The position numbers were made by a program, and so were the translations under genes. This document shows, piece after piece, positions 1-5,418 of a stretch of 6,456 nt of DNA (position 1 is its first letter; every line of letters begins with the position of its first letter). The notes beneath the pieces were generated by a model. The model searched no databases. It worked only from the letters and a program-made list of their open reading frames with translations, and was not told the origin of the DNA. Source of the stretch: Phycisphaeraceae bacterium (GTDB lineage Bacteria; Planctomycetota; Phycisphaerae; Phycisphaerales; Phycisphaeraceae); contig PUNN01000011.1 of assembly GCA_003552605.1 (NCBI GenBank), positions 1 to 6,456 on the forward strand, in the 5' to 3' direction.

Positions 1-521
1 ACCTGCTGGCTGATCTCGATGCGCGCAGCGTTGAGTCGCCGGCAGACCCGCTTGAGCCGATGCAGCCGCCGGTAGAGCCGGCGGTCCTCCTGGCAGACCT
101 CGAGCGCTTCACGCACCCGCTGGTTGGCCACGGCCACATCCAGCGGTTTGACAAGCATGTCCACCGCACCGGCACGCATCGCATCCACCGCCTGCTGCAT
201 GCTCGGCTGCTCTGAAAGCAGGATCGTACGTAAGCCGGGGTGATCCTGCCGTATCTGCCTCGCCCAATGCAGCGCCGGTCCATCCGACAGTTGCGATGCC
301 ATCAGAACAAGGTCCACCCGACCGGCGCCGACCGCGCGGCCGGCGTCGGCGAGCGTGGTGACCCGCTCGAGCCGGTAGGCTTGCCCATCGAGCGCGCTGC
401 CGAGTTGTTCGGCTACGCCGGGGTCATCATCCACAAGCAGTAGCTGATAGTGTGATCGCCGCGCCCCATCCCTGTACGAGGATGCGGCCTTCCGATAACG
501 GCGGTGCTGTGGTTCCGACAC
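1..521 (-). CDS. Receiver-domain protein with degenerate phospho-site (3' end beyond window)
   Basis: The first 173 residues of a response-regulator-like protein are visible; the gene runs off the left edge. A receiver domain spans roughly residues 26-130: beta-1 acidic cluster D31-D33 (LLLVDDDP), S103 at the usual Ser/Thr position (TILLSEQPS) and K125 (MLVKPLD). The position of the phospho-acceptor Asp, at the end of beta-3, reads DLVLMAS, so it is Ala75. The domain should therefore not accept phosphate in the normal way. After it comes an Arg/Leu-rich stretch (about 138-173) that looks like a coiled-coil linker; the output domain, if any, is not visible. I chose GTG at 521 because GGAG lies 6 bases upstream; a longer in-frame GTG at 578 lacks a good ribosome site. 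The 151-base gap after the kinase gene and the same strand suggest co-transcription. The receiver call is firm; the function is unknown. Confidence 0.85.
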   Translation of the reverse strand, partial: MSEPQHRRYRKAASSYRDGARRSHYQLLLVDDDPGVAEQLGSALDGQAYRLERVTTLADAGRAVGAGRVDLVLMASQLSDGPALHWARQIRQDHPGLRTILLSEQPSMQQAVDAMRAGAVDMLVKPLDVAVANQRVREALEVCQEDRRLYRRLHRLKRVCRRLNAARIEISQQ

Positions 522-672
522 GGCTTTCTCCAACTCCGTGGTTCGCGGCTCGACCCGTTCACGCTTCAATCCCCGCACTGGCTCAGCCGGGGCGGCCGCC
601 TGGCCCTTTGGGGCTGGCGAACTTCAGTGTTCGCCGCCCGAAATTGCCGGCGACCGGTGCTTCATCGGCGAA
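522..672 (-). repeat. Kinase-receiver intergenic gap with competing inverted repeats
   Basis: The gap between the kinase stop and the receiver start carries three related 7-base segments. GGCGAAC (616-622) pairs perfectly with GTTCGCC (629-635) across a 6-base loop. TTCGCCG (630-636) also pairs perfectly with CGGCGAA (666-672). Because 630-635 is used in both stems, the two hairpins exclude each other. No T tract follows either stem on the minus strand, so neither is an ordinary intrinsic terminator. The structure could tune read-through, RNA processing or receiver translation, but this is inference; chance pairing in GC-rich DNA is the alternative. Confidence 0.4.
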
Positions 673-2991
673 TCACTCGGGTCGGTCAAGGGGAATGGTG
701 ATCGAAGCTCGGGTTCCCTGTCCATCTATACTGCGCAGGTCGATCCTGCCACCATGCGCGGTCACAAGCTGATTGGCACGGGTCAACCCCATGCCCACCT
801 GCCGGCCCGCCGGCTTTGATGAAAAAAATGGGTCCATTGCATGCTCGAGCACTTGCGGCGCCATGCCGCAGCCATCATCAATGACCTGGATCAGCAGTTC
901 CGATTCACTGTCGATCCGCTTGACACTGACGGTCACGCCGGTGCGCGGATTGGCCTGAAGTGCATTGAGCAGCAGTTCGCTGACCGCCTGGCATATCTTC
1001 TCGCCATCGATGTGGACGGACTTGGCCTCATCGATCATTTTGAGATAGACCGGCGTCTGCGCCTGCGACCGCGGCAGGCCCTGGCGGAGTTGCCGGATCG
1101 TCTCATCGAGCGCGGCGCCGAGGTCGGTCAGCCGCCGCTCGGGCTTGGGCGGCTCGGCGAACGAACGCAGCGCGCTGATCAAGTCCGACATGCGGTGAGA
1201 CTGCTCCACGATCGCCTCGGCGGCCTTGTGCTGCGTTGAGCCGGGCTCGAGGCCATGAACAAGCAGTTGCGCCCGACCGGAGATGGTCGTCAGCGGGTTG
1301 TTCATCTCGTGGGCCGCGCCGGCCGCCATCTCGCCAAGCCTGGCCATCGATTCGCGCTGAAGCAGCCGGTCCTGCGTCTCGGCAAGGGCCCGGTTGGCCT
1401 CGGCAAGCTGCTCGCCGAGCCGCCGGGCGCCATCGTGCTGATTCGCCGCTGCGATCGCCGCGCCCCATGTGCTGGCCAGGGCCTGCAACTCTCGCCACTG
1501 CGGCAGGTTCGACCGGTCATGCAGCAGCAGCCCCGCCATCCCCCAGCCACAGCTCAGCGGCAGCACCCGGATCTGGCGAAGGTCCGGCGACTCGACGAGG
1601 TAATCGGCCACCCACGGCAGGATGCCCATCATGTTCAGCGACAGCGGCTGGCTGGCATCGAGCGTGTTGAGGTCGGGAAAGTGCGGCGGCGGATCGGCCC
1701 ACTGCTGGTGCGTTGCCTGCCCCTCGTTGTCGTACTGCACCACCAGCCACGGCTGGCCGCTGCCGCCCTGGTAGAGCATGGCGTAATAGCCTTCGCCGAG
1801 CAGCCCGCCGGCGCTGCGGGCGACCATGCTCATCACGTCCATCACGCTGCGGCCCGGGGTCTGCATCTGATGGAAGGCGGTGATGGCATCGAGCACCTTC
1901 GCCTGCCGCGCTTCGTTGCGGCAGCGTACTTCCAGGGCGCCGTTGAGCCGGCCGAGCATGCGGTTGGCATGCTGGATCGACTGCATGAACAGCGCCGCCG
2001 ATGGCTGATCCTCCAGCCCCAGTGCCCGGCTTCGCTTCTCGACCTCTTCGCGCAGTGGCACGGCGATCGCGTGAACGCGCTGCGGCTCCAGGCCGATGCA
2101 GCGGGACAGTTCATCGACGCTGCGCTTGAAGCTGTAGTTGCCGGAGAATCCGATGTGCTGGCGCCGGACGAACAGGTCCGCCAGGCTCACCAGCCCCACC
2201 ATGCGCTTATGATGAAGATCAGGCAGCGTTTCCCATGGTGAACCGTGAAGCCAGATGCAGTCCTGGACCTGGTGTGAAAGCTGCCACTGTTCGGCAAGGC
2301 GCTTGCCGGCGGTGTGGTGGTCCACGCCGAGGATGCGACGTTCGTACTCGGCAATGGCACCCTGGTTGATCTCGACAAGTTCGATCACCCGCTGGTATGC
2401 CTTGGGCAGCACGTGATCGAGCGCCAGCTTGCCCAGGTCGTGCAGCAGCCCGCAGACGAACGCCTCGGCGGGCGCGAGGTCGCGGTGCTCGGGATGGCGC
2501 TGCGCGATCAGTTCTGCCGCGATCCCCACCGCCAGGCAGTGCTGCCAGAAGCCGGCGCGGTCGAAGGCGACCGTGCCTTCCCCGTGGGGGCCGGCCACGG
2601 CCCCATCGTCACCCGCCACGCCGGCATTACCGCCGCCACCCTCGCTACCGCCGAACATCTCGAAGACCTGGATCGACAGCACCGCGTTGCGCACGGCGTT
2701 GAAACCGAGCAGCATCACCGCCCGCTCGACGCTGAGCGTCTCACGCCGGATGCCAAGGTCCGCGCCCCGGCAGAGGGCGAGAATTCGGGCGGTCAGCGCC
2801 GGGTCGGCGCTGATCAGTTGCACGACCTCGCGTGCATGGCTGTCATCAGCGGTGGTCAGCGAAAGCAACCGCGTGGCCACGGCCGGCAACGTGGGCAGTG
2901 AATCAATCTGGCGCAGGATCAGTTCGATCCGGCGCGTCGCGGCGTCGGCCGGTTGCTGCGGGCCCGTGGCTGTCTGCATCACACCGGTCAA
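673..2991 (-). CDS. HDOD / GAF-like / sensor histidine kinase fusion
   Basis: A cytoplasmic three-module sensor kinase of 772 residues with no membrane segment. Residues about 20-300 form an HDOD domain (SLPTLPAVATRLL near 31; HD pair H184/D185 in LLHDLGKLAL; HH225-226). The domain is interrupted by a Gly-rich low-complexity insert at about 114-140. Residues about 365-515 resemble a GAF sensor in layout, without a clear ligand motif. A predicted coiled coil (520-550) leads to the HisKA box with phospho-acceptor H561 (AAHEMNNPLTTI). An intact HATPase follows: N box ELLLNALQAN (N676), G1 DDGCGM (705-710), F box DPFFSSK (720-726) and G2 around 729-736. The transmitter should therefore be active. 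The start is TTG at 2991, with GGAG 8 bases upstream; ATG at 2979 (residue 5) is an alternative without a good ribosome site. There is no fused receiver, so it needs a partner, and receiver genes lie on both sides. Confidence 0.93.
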   Translation of the reverse strand: MTGVMQTATGPQQPADAATRRIELILRQIDSLPTLPAVATRLLSLTTADDSHAREVVQLISADPALTARILALCRGADLGIRRETLSVERAVMLLGFNAVRNAVLSIQVFEMFGGSEGGGGNAGVAGDDGAVAGPHGEGTVAFDRAGFWQHCLAVGIAAELIAQRHPEHRDLAPAEAFVCGLLHDLGKLALDHVLPKAYQRVIELVEINQGAIAEYERRILGVDHHTAGKRLAEQWQLSHQVQDCIWLHGSPWETLPDLHHKRMVGLVSLADLFVRRQHIGFSGNYSFKRSVDELSRCIGLEPQRVHAIAVPLREEVEKRSRALGLEDQPSAALFMQSIQHANRMLGRLNGALEVRCRNEARQAKVLDAITAFHQMQTPGRSVMDVMSMVARSAGGLLGEGYYAMLYQGGSGQPWLVVQYDNEGQATHQQWADPPPHFPDLNTLDASQPLSLNMMGILPWVADYLVESPDLRQIRVLPLSCGWGMAGLLLHDRSNLPQWRELQALASTWGAAIAAANQHDGARRLGEQLAEANRALAETQDRLLQRESMARLGEMAAGAAHEMNNPLTTISGRAQLLVHGLEPGSTQHKAAEAIVEQSHRMSDLISALRSFAEPPKPERRLTDLGAALDETIRQLRQGLPRSQAQTPVYLKMIDEAKSVHIDGEKICQAVSELLLNALQANPRTGVTVSVKRIDSESELLIQVIDDGCGMAPQVLEHAMDPFFSSKPAGRQVGMGLTRANQLVTAHGGRIDLRSIDGQGTRASITIPLDRPE

Positions 2992-3020
2992 TCAACACGC
3001 TCCGCATCGCAGGTCATGAG

Positions 3021-3056
3021 AAAAAAAGGGCAGCGTGACCGCCGCCATCGCCGCCC
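3021..3056 (-). terminator. Intrinsic terminator after HTH-REC gene, 30 bases before kinase start
   Basis: On the minus strand GGGCGGCG (3056-3049) pairs with CGCTGCCC (3035-3028), giving eight pairs including one G-T, across a 13-base loop. Seven T residues follow directly (3027-3021). It lies 45 bases past the HTH-REC stop. The T tract ends only 29 bases before the kinase TTG, leaving no room for a promoter between them. Confidence 0.8.
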
Positions 3057-3100
3057 GTCGCCGCTTTCCTTACCCGACCTGTCACCCCTCGTACGGTCAT

Positions 3101-3754
3101 TCAGATGGCTTCGAGCAGTTGCTCGATCCGCTCGAGCAGCTTGCTGATGTTGAACGGCTTCTTGATGAAATCATCAGCCCCCGCGGCAAGGAGCGTGTCG
3201 ATCTCATCCTGCTTGACCACGCCCGAGACGATGATGATCTTCGTTTCCTTGAACCGCGGGTTCTGCCGGATGGTGCGGCACACGACGTTGCCGTTGACGT
3301 CCGGCAGCATGTAGTCGAGGATGATCAGGTCGGGGTTGAACTGCTCGGTCAGCACACCGGCATCGTAGCCGCTCGATGCGGTCTTGATTTCGTAACGCCC
3401 GTCCCTCGAAAGCACATCGATGAACAACTCGATGATGTTTTCATCATCATCGACCACGAGCACCCGCCGGCGATCGCTCTGAAGCGAAGAGGTGGGGATG
3501 TCGTTGTCCTTCATGAAGCGGATCAGTTCATCCCGCGGAATCCGCCGGAATCGGCTGCCAGGCACACGGAATCCGCGCAACCGGCCGTTGTCGAAGCAAC
3601 GGATGATCGTCTGCTGCGACACCCGGCAGACCTCGGCGGCCTCGCCGGTGGTGAAAACCTGTTTACGGCGCAGGTCGTCCTCGGTGCCGGGCACTTGACC
3701 TGCGGCTTCATCGGTGGAGTGATTGCAGTGGCCGTTGCTCTGATCCGACACCAT
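3101..3754 (-). CDS. HTH (excisionase/MerR-like) - receiver domain response regulator
   Basis: A 217-residue regulator with the DNA-binding domain first and the receiver second, the reverse of most response regulators. After a polar tail of about 30 residues, a helix-turn-helix of the HTH_17 / MerR-like type spans about 33-87: FTTGEAAEVCRVSQQTIIR, then GRLRGFRVPGSRFRRIPRDE, with FMKDNDIP closing it. The receiver (about 95-217) keeps all phosphorylation residues: acidic D102-D104 (VLVVDDDE), acceptor D147 (LIILDYMLPD), S177 (IIIVSG) and K199 (FIKKPF). The start ATG at 3754 has GGGGA 8 bases upstream. A long structured leader precedes the gene and an intrinsic terminator follows. It is likely a phosphorylation-controlled DNA-binding protein; the neighbouring kinase is the obvious but unproven phosphodonor. 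The target genes cannot be read from the sequence. Confidence 0.93.
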   Translation of the reverse strand: MVSDQSNGHCNHSTDEAAGQVPGTEDDLRRKQVFTTGEAAEVCRVSQQTIIRCFDNGRLRGFRVPGSRFRRIPRDELIRFMKDNDIPTSSLQSDRRRVLVVDDDENIIELFIDVLSRDGRYEIKTASSGYDAGVLTEQFNPDLIILDYMLPDVNGNVVCRTIRQNPRFKETKIIIVSGVVKQDEIDTLLAAGADDFIKKPFNISKLLERIEQLLEAI

Positions 3755-3833
3755 GGCATGAATCCCCGTTCGCCGCGACCACCGCCGCCATGGTGGCCGC
3801 GTGTGCGACGAAGCTCCGCGTGACCGTTGATCC

Positions 3834-3968
3834 CGAGGCGTTGCAGCCGGCGCAGATTCGCCGGACTGCCCAGCCTCGCCATCTTTACATCGGAGTCGCC
3901 GCTCGCCGACTTAACTGCCCCCAGCCACAGCCCCGCATCAGCAGGGCAAATGCGTACAGCCGGGGGCA
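3834..3968 (-). ncRNA. Candidate structured leader RNA upstream of HTH-REC gene
   Basis: Three successive stem-loops lie within 135 bases, ending 79 bases before the HTH-REC start codon. The first has outer arms TGCCCCC/GGGGGCA (3968-3962 with 3922-3916) and an inner CGCAT/ATGCG stem. The second is AGTCG/CGACT (3911-3894) around an 8-base loop. The third, 3878-3834, is the strongest: 6 pairs (CGAGGC/GCCTCG), a 3x3 internal loop, 4 pairs (GCAG/CTGC), a single T bulge, then 6 pairs (CCGGCG/CGCCGG) closing a 6-base loop. That makes 16 Watson-Crick pairs. No stem is followed by a T run, and I cannot match the set to a riboswitch class I know. Whether it is a regulatory leader, a separate small RNA or a chance product of high GC is open. 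Confidence 0.35.
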
Positions 3969-4091
3969 TGTTCTTCGCCGTCACGGGCGCGAGGTTCGGG
4001 GCCAGCCAAGTCACTGATTCGAGAAATCGAGATGCCCCGGGGGAGATATCGTGCAAGCCGCCGATTTGTCGGCAACGGGCAGAATGCAATA

Positions 4092-4111
4092 GATGGAGGC
4101 CCCGCCCCATC
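4092..4111 (-). terminator. Weak hairpin after HNH gene
   Basis: On the minus strand GATGGGG (4111-4105) pairs with CTCCATC (4098-4092), seven pairs with one G-T, around CGGGGC. The downstream bases TATTGCATT are only moderately T-rich. It lies 43 bases past the HNH stop and could be a poor terminator. Confidence 0.25.
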
Positions 4112-4153
4112 ATGCCGCTTTCTCGGAGCAAGTGAAGACAGACTGCCCCCGGC

Positions 4154-4786
4154 CTACTTCAGTTCGACCGACCAGTAGGCGTTGTCGAGGAAGGGTTGCC
4201 AGCTTGCGTACTTGTCCGATCCGAGCCGAAGCGTGACCACCGGATTCCGCCGTGGCCGGATGGGCTTGCGGATCAGCCGCATGTTCGCCTGATCGGGTGT
4301 GCGGCCTCCCTTTCGCGCATTGCAGCGGACACAACAGCAGACGAGGTTCGCCCACGTGCTGCCCCCGCCCTGCGTGCGCGGGCGGACATGGTCGAGGCTC
4401 AACTCCGAGGTGGGATACCGCAAACCGCAGTACTGACAGGTATTTGCATCGCGGGCGAAGATGTTGCGGCGGTTGAGCTTGACCTCCTGCTTCGGCAGCC
4501 GGTCGTAGCCGAACAGGCGGATGACCTTCGGCACGGCGATGTCGAGCCGCACCGTGCGGATCCAGTCGTACTCATGGTCCTCGAACCGGTCGCGGGCCTC
4601 GGACAGTTCCGCCCAACTCTGGAAGTCGTGCCCCGTATAAGACTTATCGGTCACATGAATGACTTCGGCCAAGCCGCGGAACAGCAGAGAGAACGCCCGG
4701 CGGGCATCCACGATGCGTACCGCCATCCACAGCCGGTTCAGCACCAGCACATGGGCGTTAACGGGACTCGCGGCCTGCTCGGTCAT
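4154..4786 (-). CDS. HNH endonuclease family protein
   Basis: A 210-residue protein of the stand-alone HNH family whose members begin with a VLVLN motif. The N-terminal part (about 11-100) contains HVLVLNRLW, RRAFSLLFRGLAEV and VPKVIRLFGYDRLP, all typical of that family. The nuclease domain (about 105-175) has a zinc-type CxxC pair C117/C120 (TCQYCG), the catalytic-type D132/H133 (LSLDHVRPRTQGG), N147 (WANLV), a second pair C152/C155 (CVRCNARKG), and N156 with K159. All expected residues are present, so the domain should bind metal and cut DNA; the cellular role of this family is not established. I chose ATG at 4786 because GAGGT lies 6 bases upstream; a longer frame reaches 4864 but runs through a likely promoter. 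It is not inside an intron or intein, and its neighbours are housekeeping or signalling genes. Confidence 0.93.
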   Translation of the reverse strand: MTEQAASPVNAHVLVLNRLWMAVRIVDARRAFSLLFRGLAEVIHVTDKSYTGHDFQSWAELSEARDRFEDHEYDWIRTVRLDIAVPKVIRLFGYDRLPKQEVKLNRRNIFARDANTCQYCGLRYPTSELSLDHVRPRTQGGGSTWANLVCCCVRCNARKGGRTPDQANMRLIRKPIRPRRNPVVTLRLGSDKYASWQPFLDNAYWSVELK

Positions 4787-4828
4787 GTCGCACCTCATTG
4801 AAAACACGGTGCAAGCACGTTGCCCCCA

Positions 4829-4857
4829 ATGGTAGTGACGCCCTGCGCCCGATGCAA
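4829..4857 (-). promoter_or_regulatory. Likely sigma-70 type promoter of the HNH gene
   Basis: On the minus strand TTGCAT (4857-4852) and TACCAT (4834-4829) are separated by exactly 17 bases. Each matches the consensus at four of six positions. The -10 box lies 42 bases before the chosen HNH start, which fits a short leader. It follows the tRNA terminator, which makes a separate promoter necessary. The boxes are imperfect. Confidence 0.4.
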
Positions 4858-4881
4858 TGACCAAGCGGCCAGATCAGCGGA

Positions 4882-4900
4882 TTCTCAGCTCACATGAGAA
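4882..4900. repeat. Inverted repeat upstream of the HNH promoter
   Basis: TTCTCA (4882-4887) and TGAGAA (4895-4900) form a perfect six-base inverted repeat with a 7-base centre. It lies 24 bases beyond the presumed -35 box of the HNH gene. The position would suit an operator or activator site, but there is only one copy and no protein can be assigned. Confidence 0.25.
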
Positions 4901-4977
4901 GCAAATTCCTGTCATTGGCGATCTTACGTCTTGCCTCCTTGCCCTCGGCCAACCGCCGACACGCCTCGGCACGCCAC

Positions 4978-5013
4978 AAAAACAACGCCCCGCAGCCATG
5001 GGCTGCGGGGCGT
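4978..5013 (-). terminator. Intrinsic terminator of tRNA-Tyr
   Basis: ACGCCCCGCAGCC (4985-4997) and GGCTGCGGGGCGT (5001-5013) form a perfect 13-base-pair stem with a 3-base loop. On the minus strand TGTTTTT follows (4984-4978). It begins 21 bases past the tRNA 3' end. This is the strongest terminator in the window and isolates the tRNA transcript from the HNH gene. Confidence 0.88.
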
Positions 5014-5034
5014 GGTCACCGGGAGGGGGGCAAG

Positions 5035-5117
5035 TGGGGGCGGCTGGATTCGAACCAGCGAAGGCATAAGCCAGCAGATTTACAGTCTGCCCCATTTGGC
5101 CGCTTTGGTACACCCCC
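5035..5117 (-). tRNA. tRNA-Tyr (anticodon GTA)
   Basis: An 83-base class II tRNA. The acceptor stem GGGGGTG (5117-5111) pairs with CGCCCCC (one G-T pair), followed by discriminator A at 5035. The anticodon stem GCAGA/TCTGC encloses loop CTGTAAA, with anticodon GTA at 5083-5081. The long variable arm folds as GGC-TTAT-GCC, as expected for bacterial tRNA-Tyr. The T arm is GCTGG-TTCGAAT-CCAGC. The CCA end is not encoded (ACTTG follows), so it must be added by nucleotidyltransferase. Confidence 0.97.
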
Positions 5118-5136
5118 AAATTCCGGCAGGCCCAAT

Positions 5137-5165
5137 AAGATACGCAGCCCATCCTCCACGATCAA
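5137..5165 (-). promoter_or_regulatory. Likely sigma-70 type promoter of tRNA-Tyr
   Basis: On the minus strand TTGATC (5165-5160) and TATCTT (5142-5137) are separated by 17 bases, each with four of six consensus matches. The -10 box lies 19 bases before the mature tRNA 5' end, which leaves a short precursor leader for RNase P to remove. Spacing and place make this more likely than the box scores alone. Confidence 0.5.
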
Positions 5166-5278
5166 CCGGGTCGGATCGGACCTCAGCGCAAACGGGGTGC
5201 ATGACACATGTGGCGGGGTCCCCTTTTTAGCCAGAAAAGGTTGGCTGGCTGCGTCAGCGGCTTCCGGGGGCTGCAGCC

Positions 5279-5323
5279 GATGGCCATGAGGGCCCGTGAC
5301 CGTGGGTGCCCGGCATGGCCATC
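5279..5323. repeat. Long hairpin A (10-bp perfect arms plus inner pairs)
   Basis: GATGGCCATG (5279-5288) and CATGGCCATC (5314-5323) are perfectly complementary. Inside, GGGC (5290-5293) pairs with GCCC (5308-5311), and two more pairs follow past a T bulge. Both arms contain the palindrome ATGGCCAT. No T tract follows on the minus strand. Confidence 0.55.
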
Positions 5324-5349
5324 AGCCGAAGACGGCTGCTGACCATGCC
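5312..5349. repeat. Hairpin B, overlapping and excluding hairpin A
   Basis: GGCATGG (5312-5318) pairs with CCATGCC (5343-5349). A symmetric 4x4 internal loop follows, then CAGCCG (5323-5328) pairs with CGGCTG (5333-5338) around a 4-base loop. The outer left arm lies inside the right arm of hairpin A, so only one of the two can form at a time. Confidence 0.5.
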
Positions 5350-5418
5350 ACCCAGGCTACATCGTCCGCCTTGGACCGGACCTTCGTCCACCGGGGGGGG
5401 CGTGCATGTTGGAAGCCG

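Larger units (their letters stand above)
3755..4153 (-). other. Intergenic / leader region, 399 bases, no protein gene
   Basis: The region lies between the HNH stop and the HTH-REC start. The only long open frame on the minus strand (4131-3523) runs through the HTH-REC gene in another frame and has no recognisable domain, so I read it as a shadow. The region is rich in inverted repeats: 4092-4111 (GATGGAG/CCCCATC, one G-T), 4057-4076 (eight pairs around TTTG, two of them G-T), 3916-3968, 3894-3911 and 3834-3878. I found no convincing promoter. The right part is 3' trailer of the HNH gene; the left part is probably 5' leader of the HTH-REC gene. Confidence 0.5.
5118..5418. other. Non-coding stretch between GGDEF-EAL gene and tRNA-Tyr
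   Basis: About 300 bases with no protein gene I can support. The part next to the tRNA holds its promoter (5137-5165) and an imperfect palindrome around GATC (5169-5182). In the middle lies CACATGTG (5205-5212), a perfect 8-base palindrome. The part next to the GGDEF-EAL stop is dense in inverted repeats: GGCTGCAGCC (5269-5278), the 5279-5323 and 5312-5349 hairpins, and TGGAC/GTCCA (5372-5390). A run of eight G lies at 5393-5400. No hairpin is followed by a T run on the minus strand, so the GGDEF-EAL gene has no clear intrinsic terminator. Confidence 0.5.

Noticed and set aside
1255..2241. Long plus-strand open frame (328 codons) opposite the kinase gene
   Set aside because: It is antisense to clearly conserved kinase and HDOD sequence, has a His/Arg/Gln-rich composition typical of a shadow frame and no recognisable domain.
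3013..3100. Short minus-strand reading frame directly after the HTH-REC stop (TGAATG)
   Set aside because: It runs through the intrinsic terminator, ends in its T tract and has no ribosome site of note.
3035..3823. Plus-strand open frame (262 codons) opposite the HTH-REC gene
   Set aside because: Its opposite strand encodes complete HTH and receiver domains; the frame has no motif and also reads through the terminator.
3523..4131. Minus-strand open frame (202 codons) covering the HTH-REC leader
   Set aside because: Its last third overlaps the HTH-REC coding region in another frame and shows no domain; the structured leader explains the region better.
5229..5246. AGCCA/TGGCT hairpin beside a five-T run
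   Set aside because: The T run precedes the hairpin on the plus strand and becomes an A run after it on the minus strand, so it is an intrinsic terminator in neither direction.
5016..5289. Open frames on both strands across the tRNA-Tyr region
   Set aside because: They overlap a complete tRNA gene with its promoter and terminator, and their translations show no domain.
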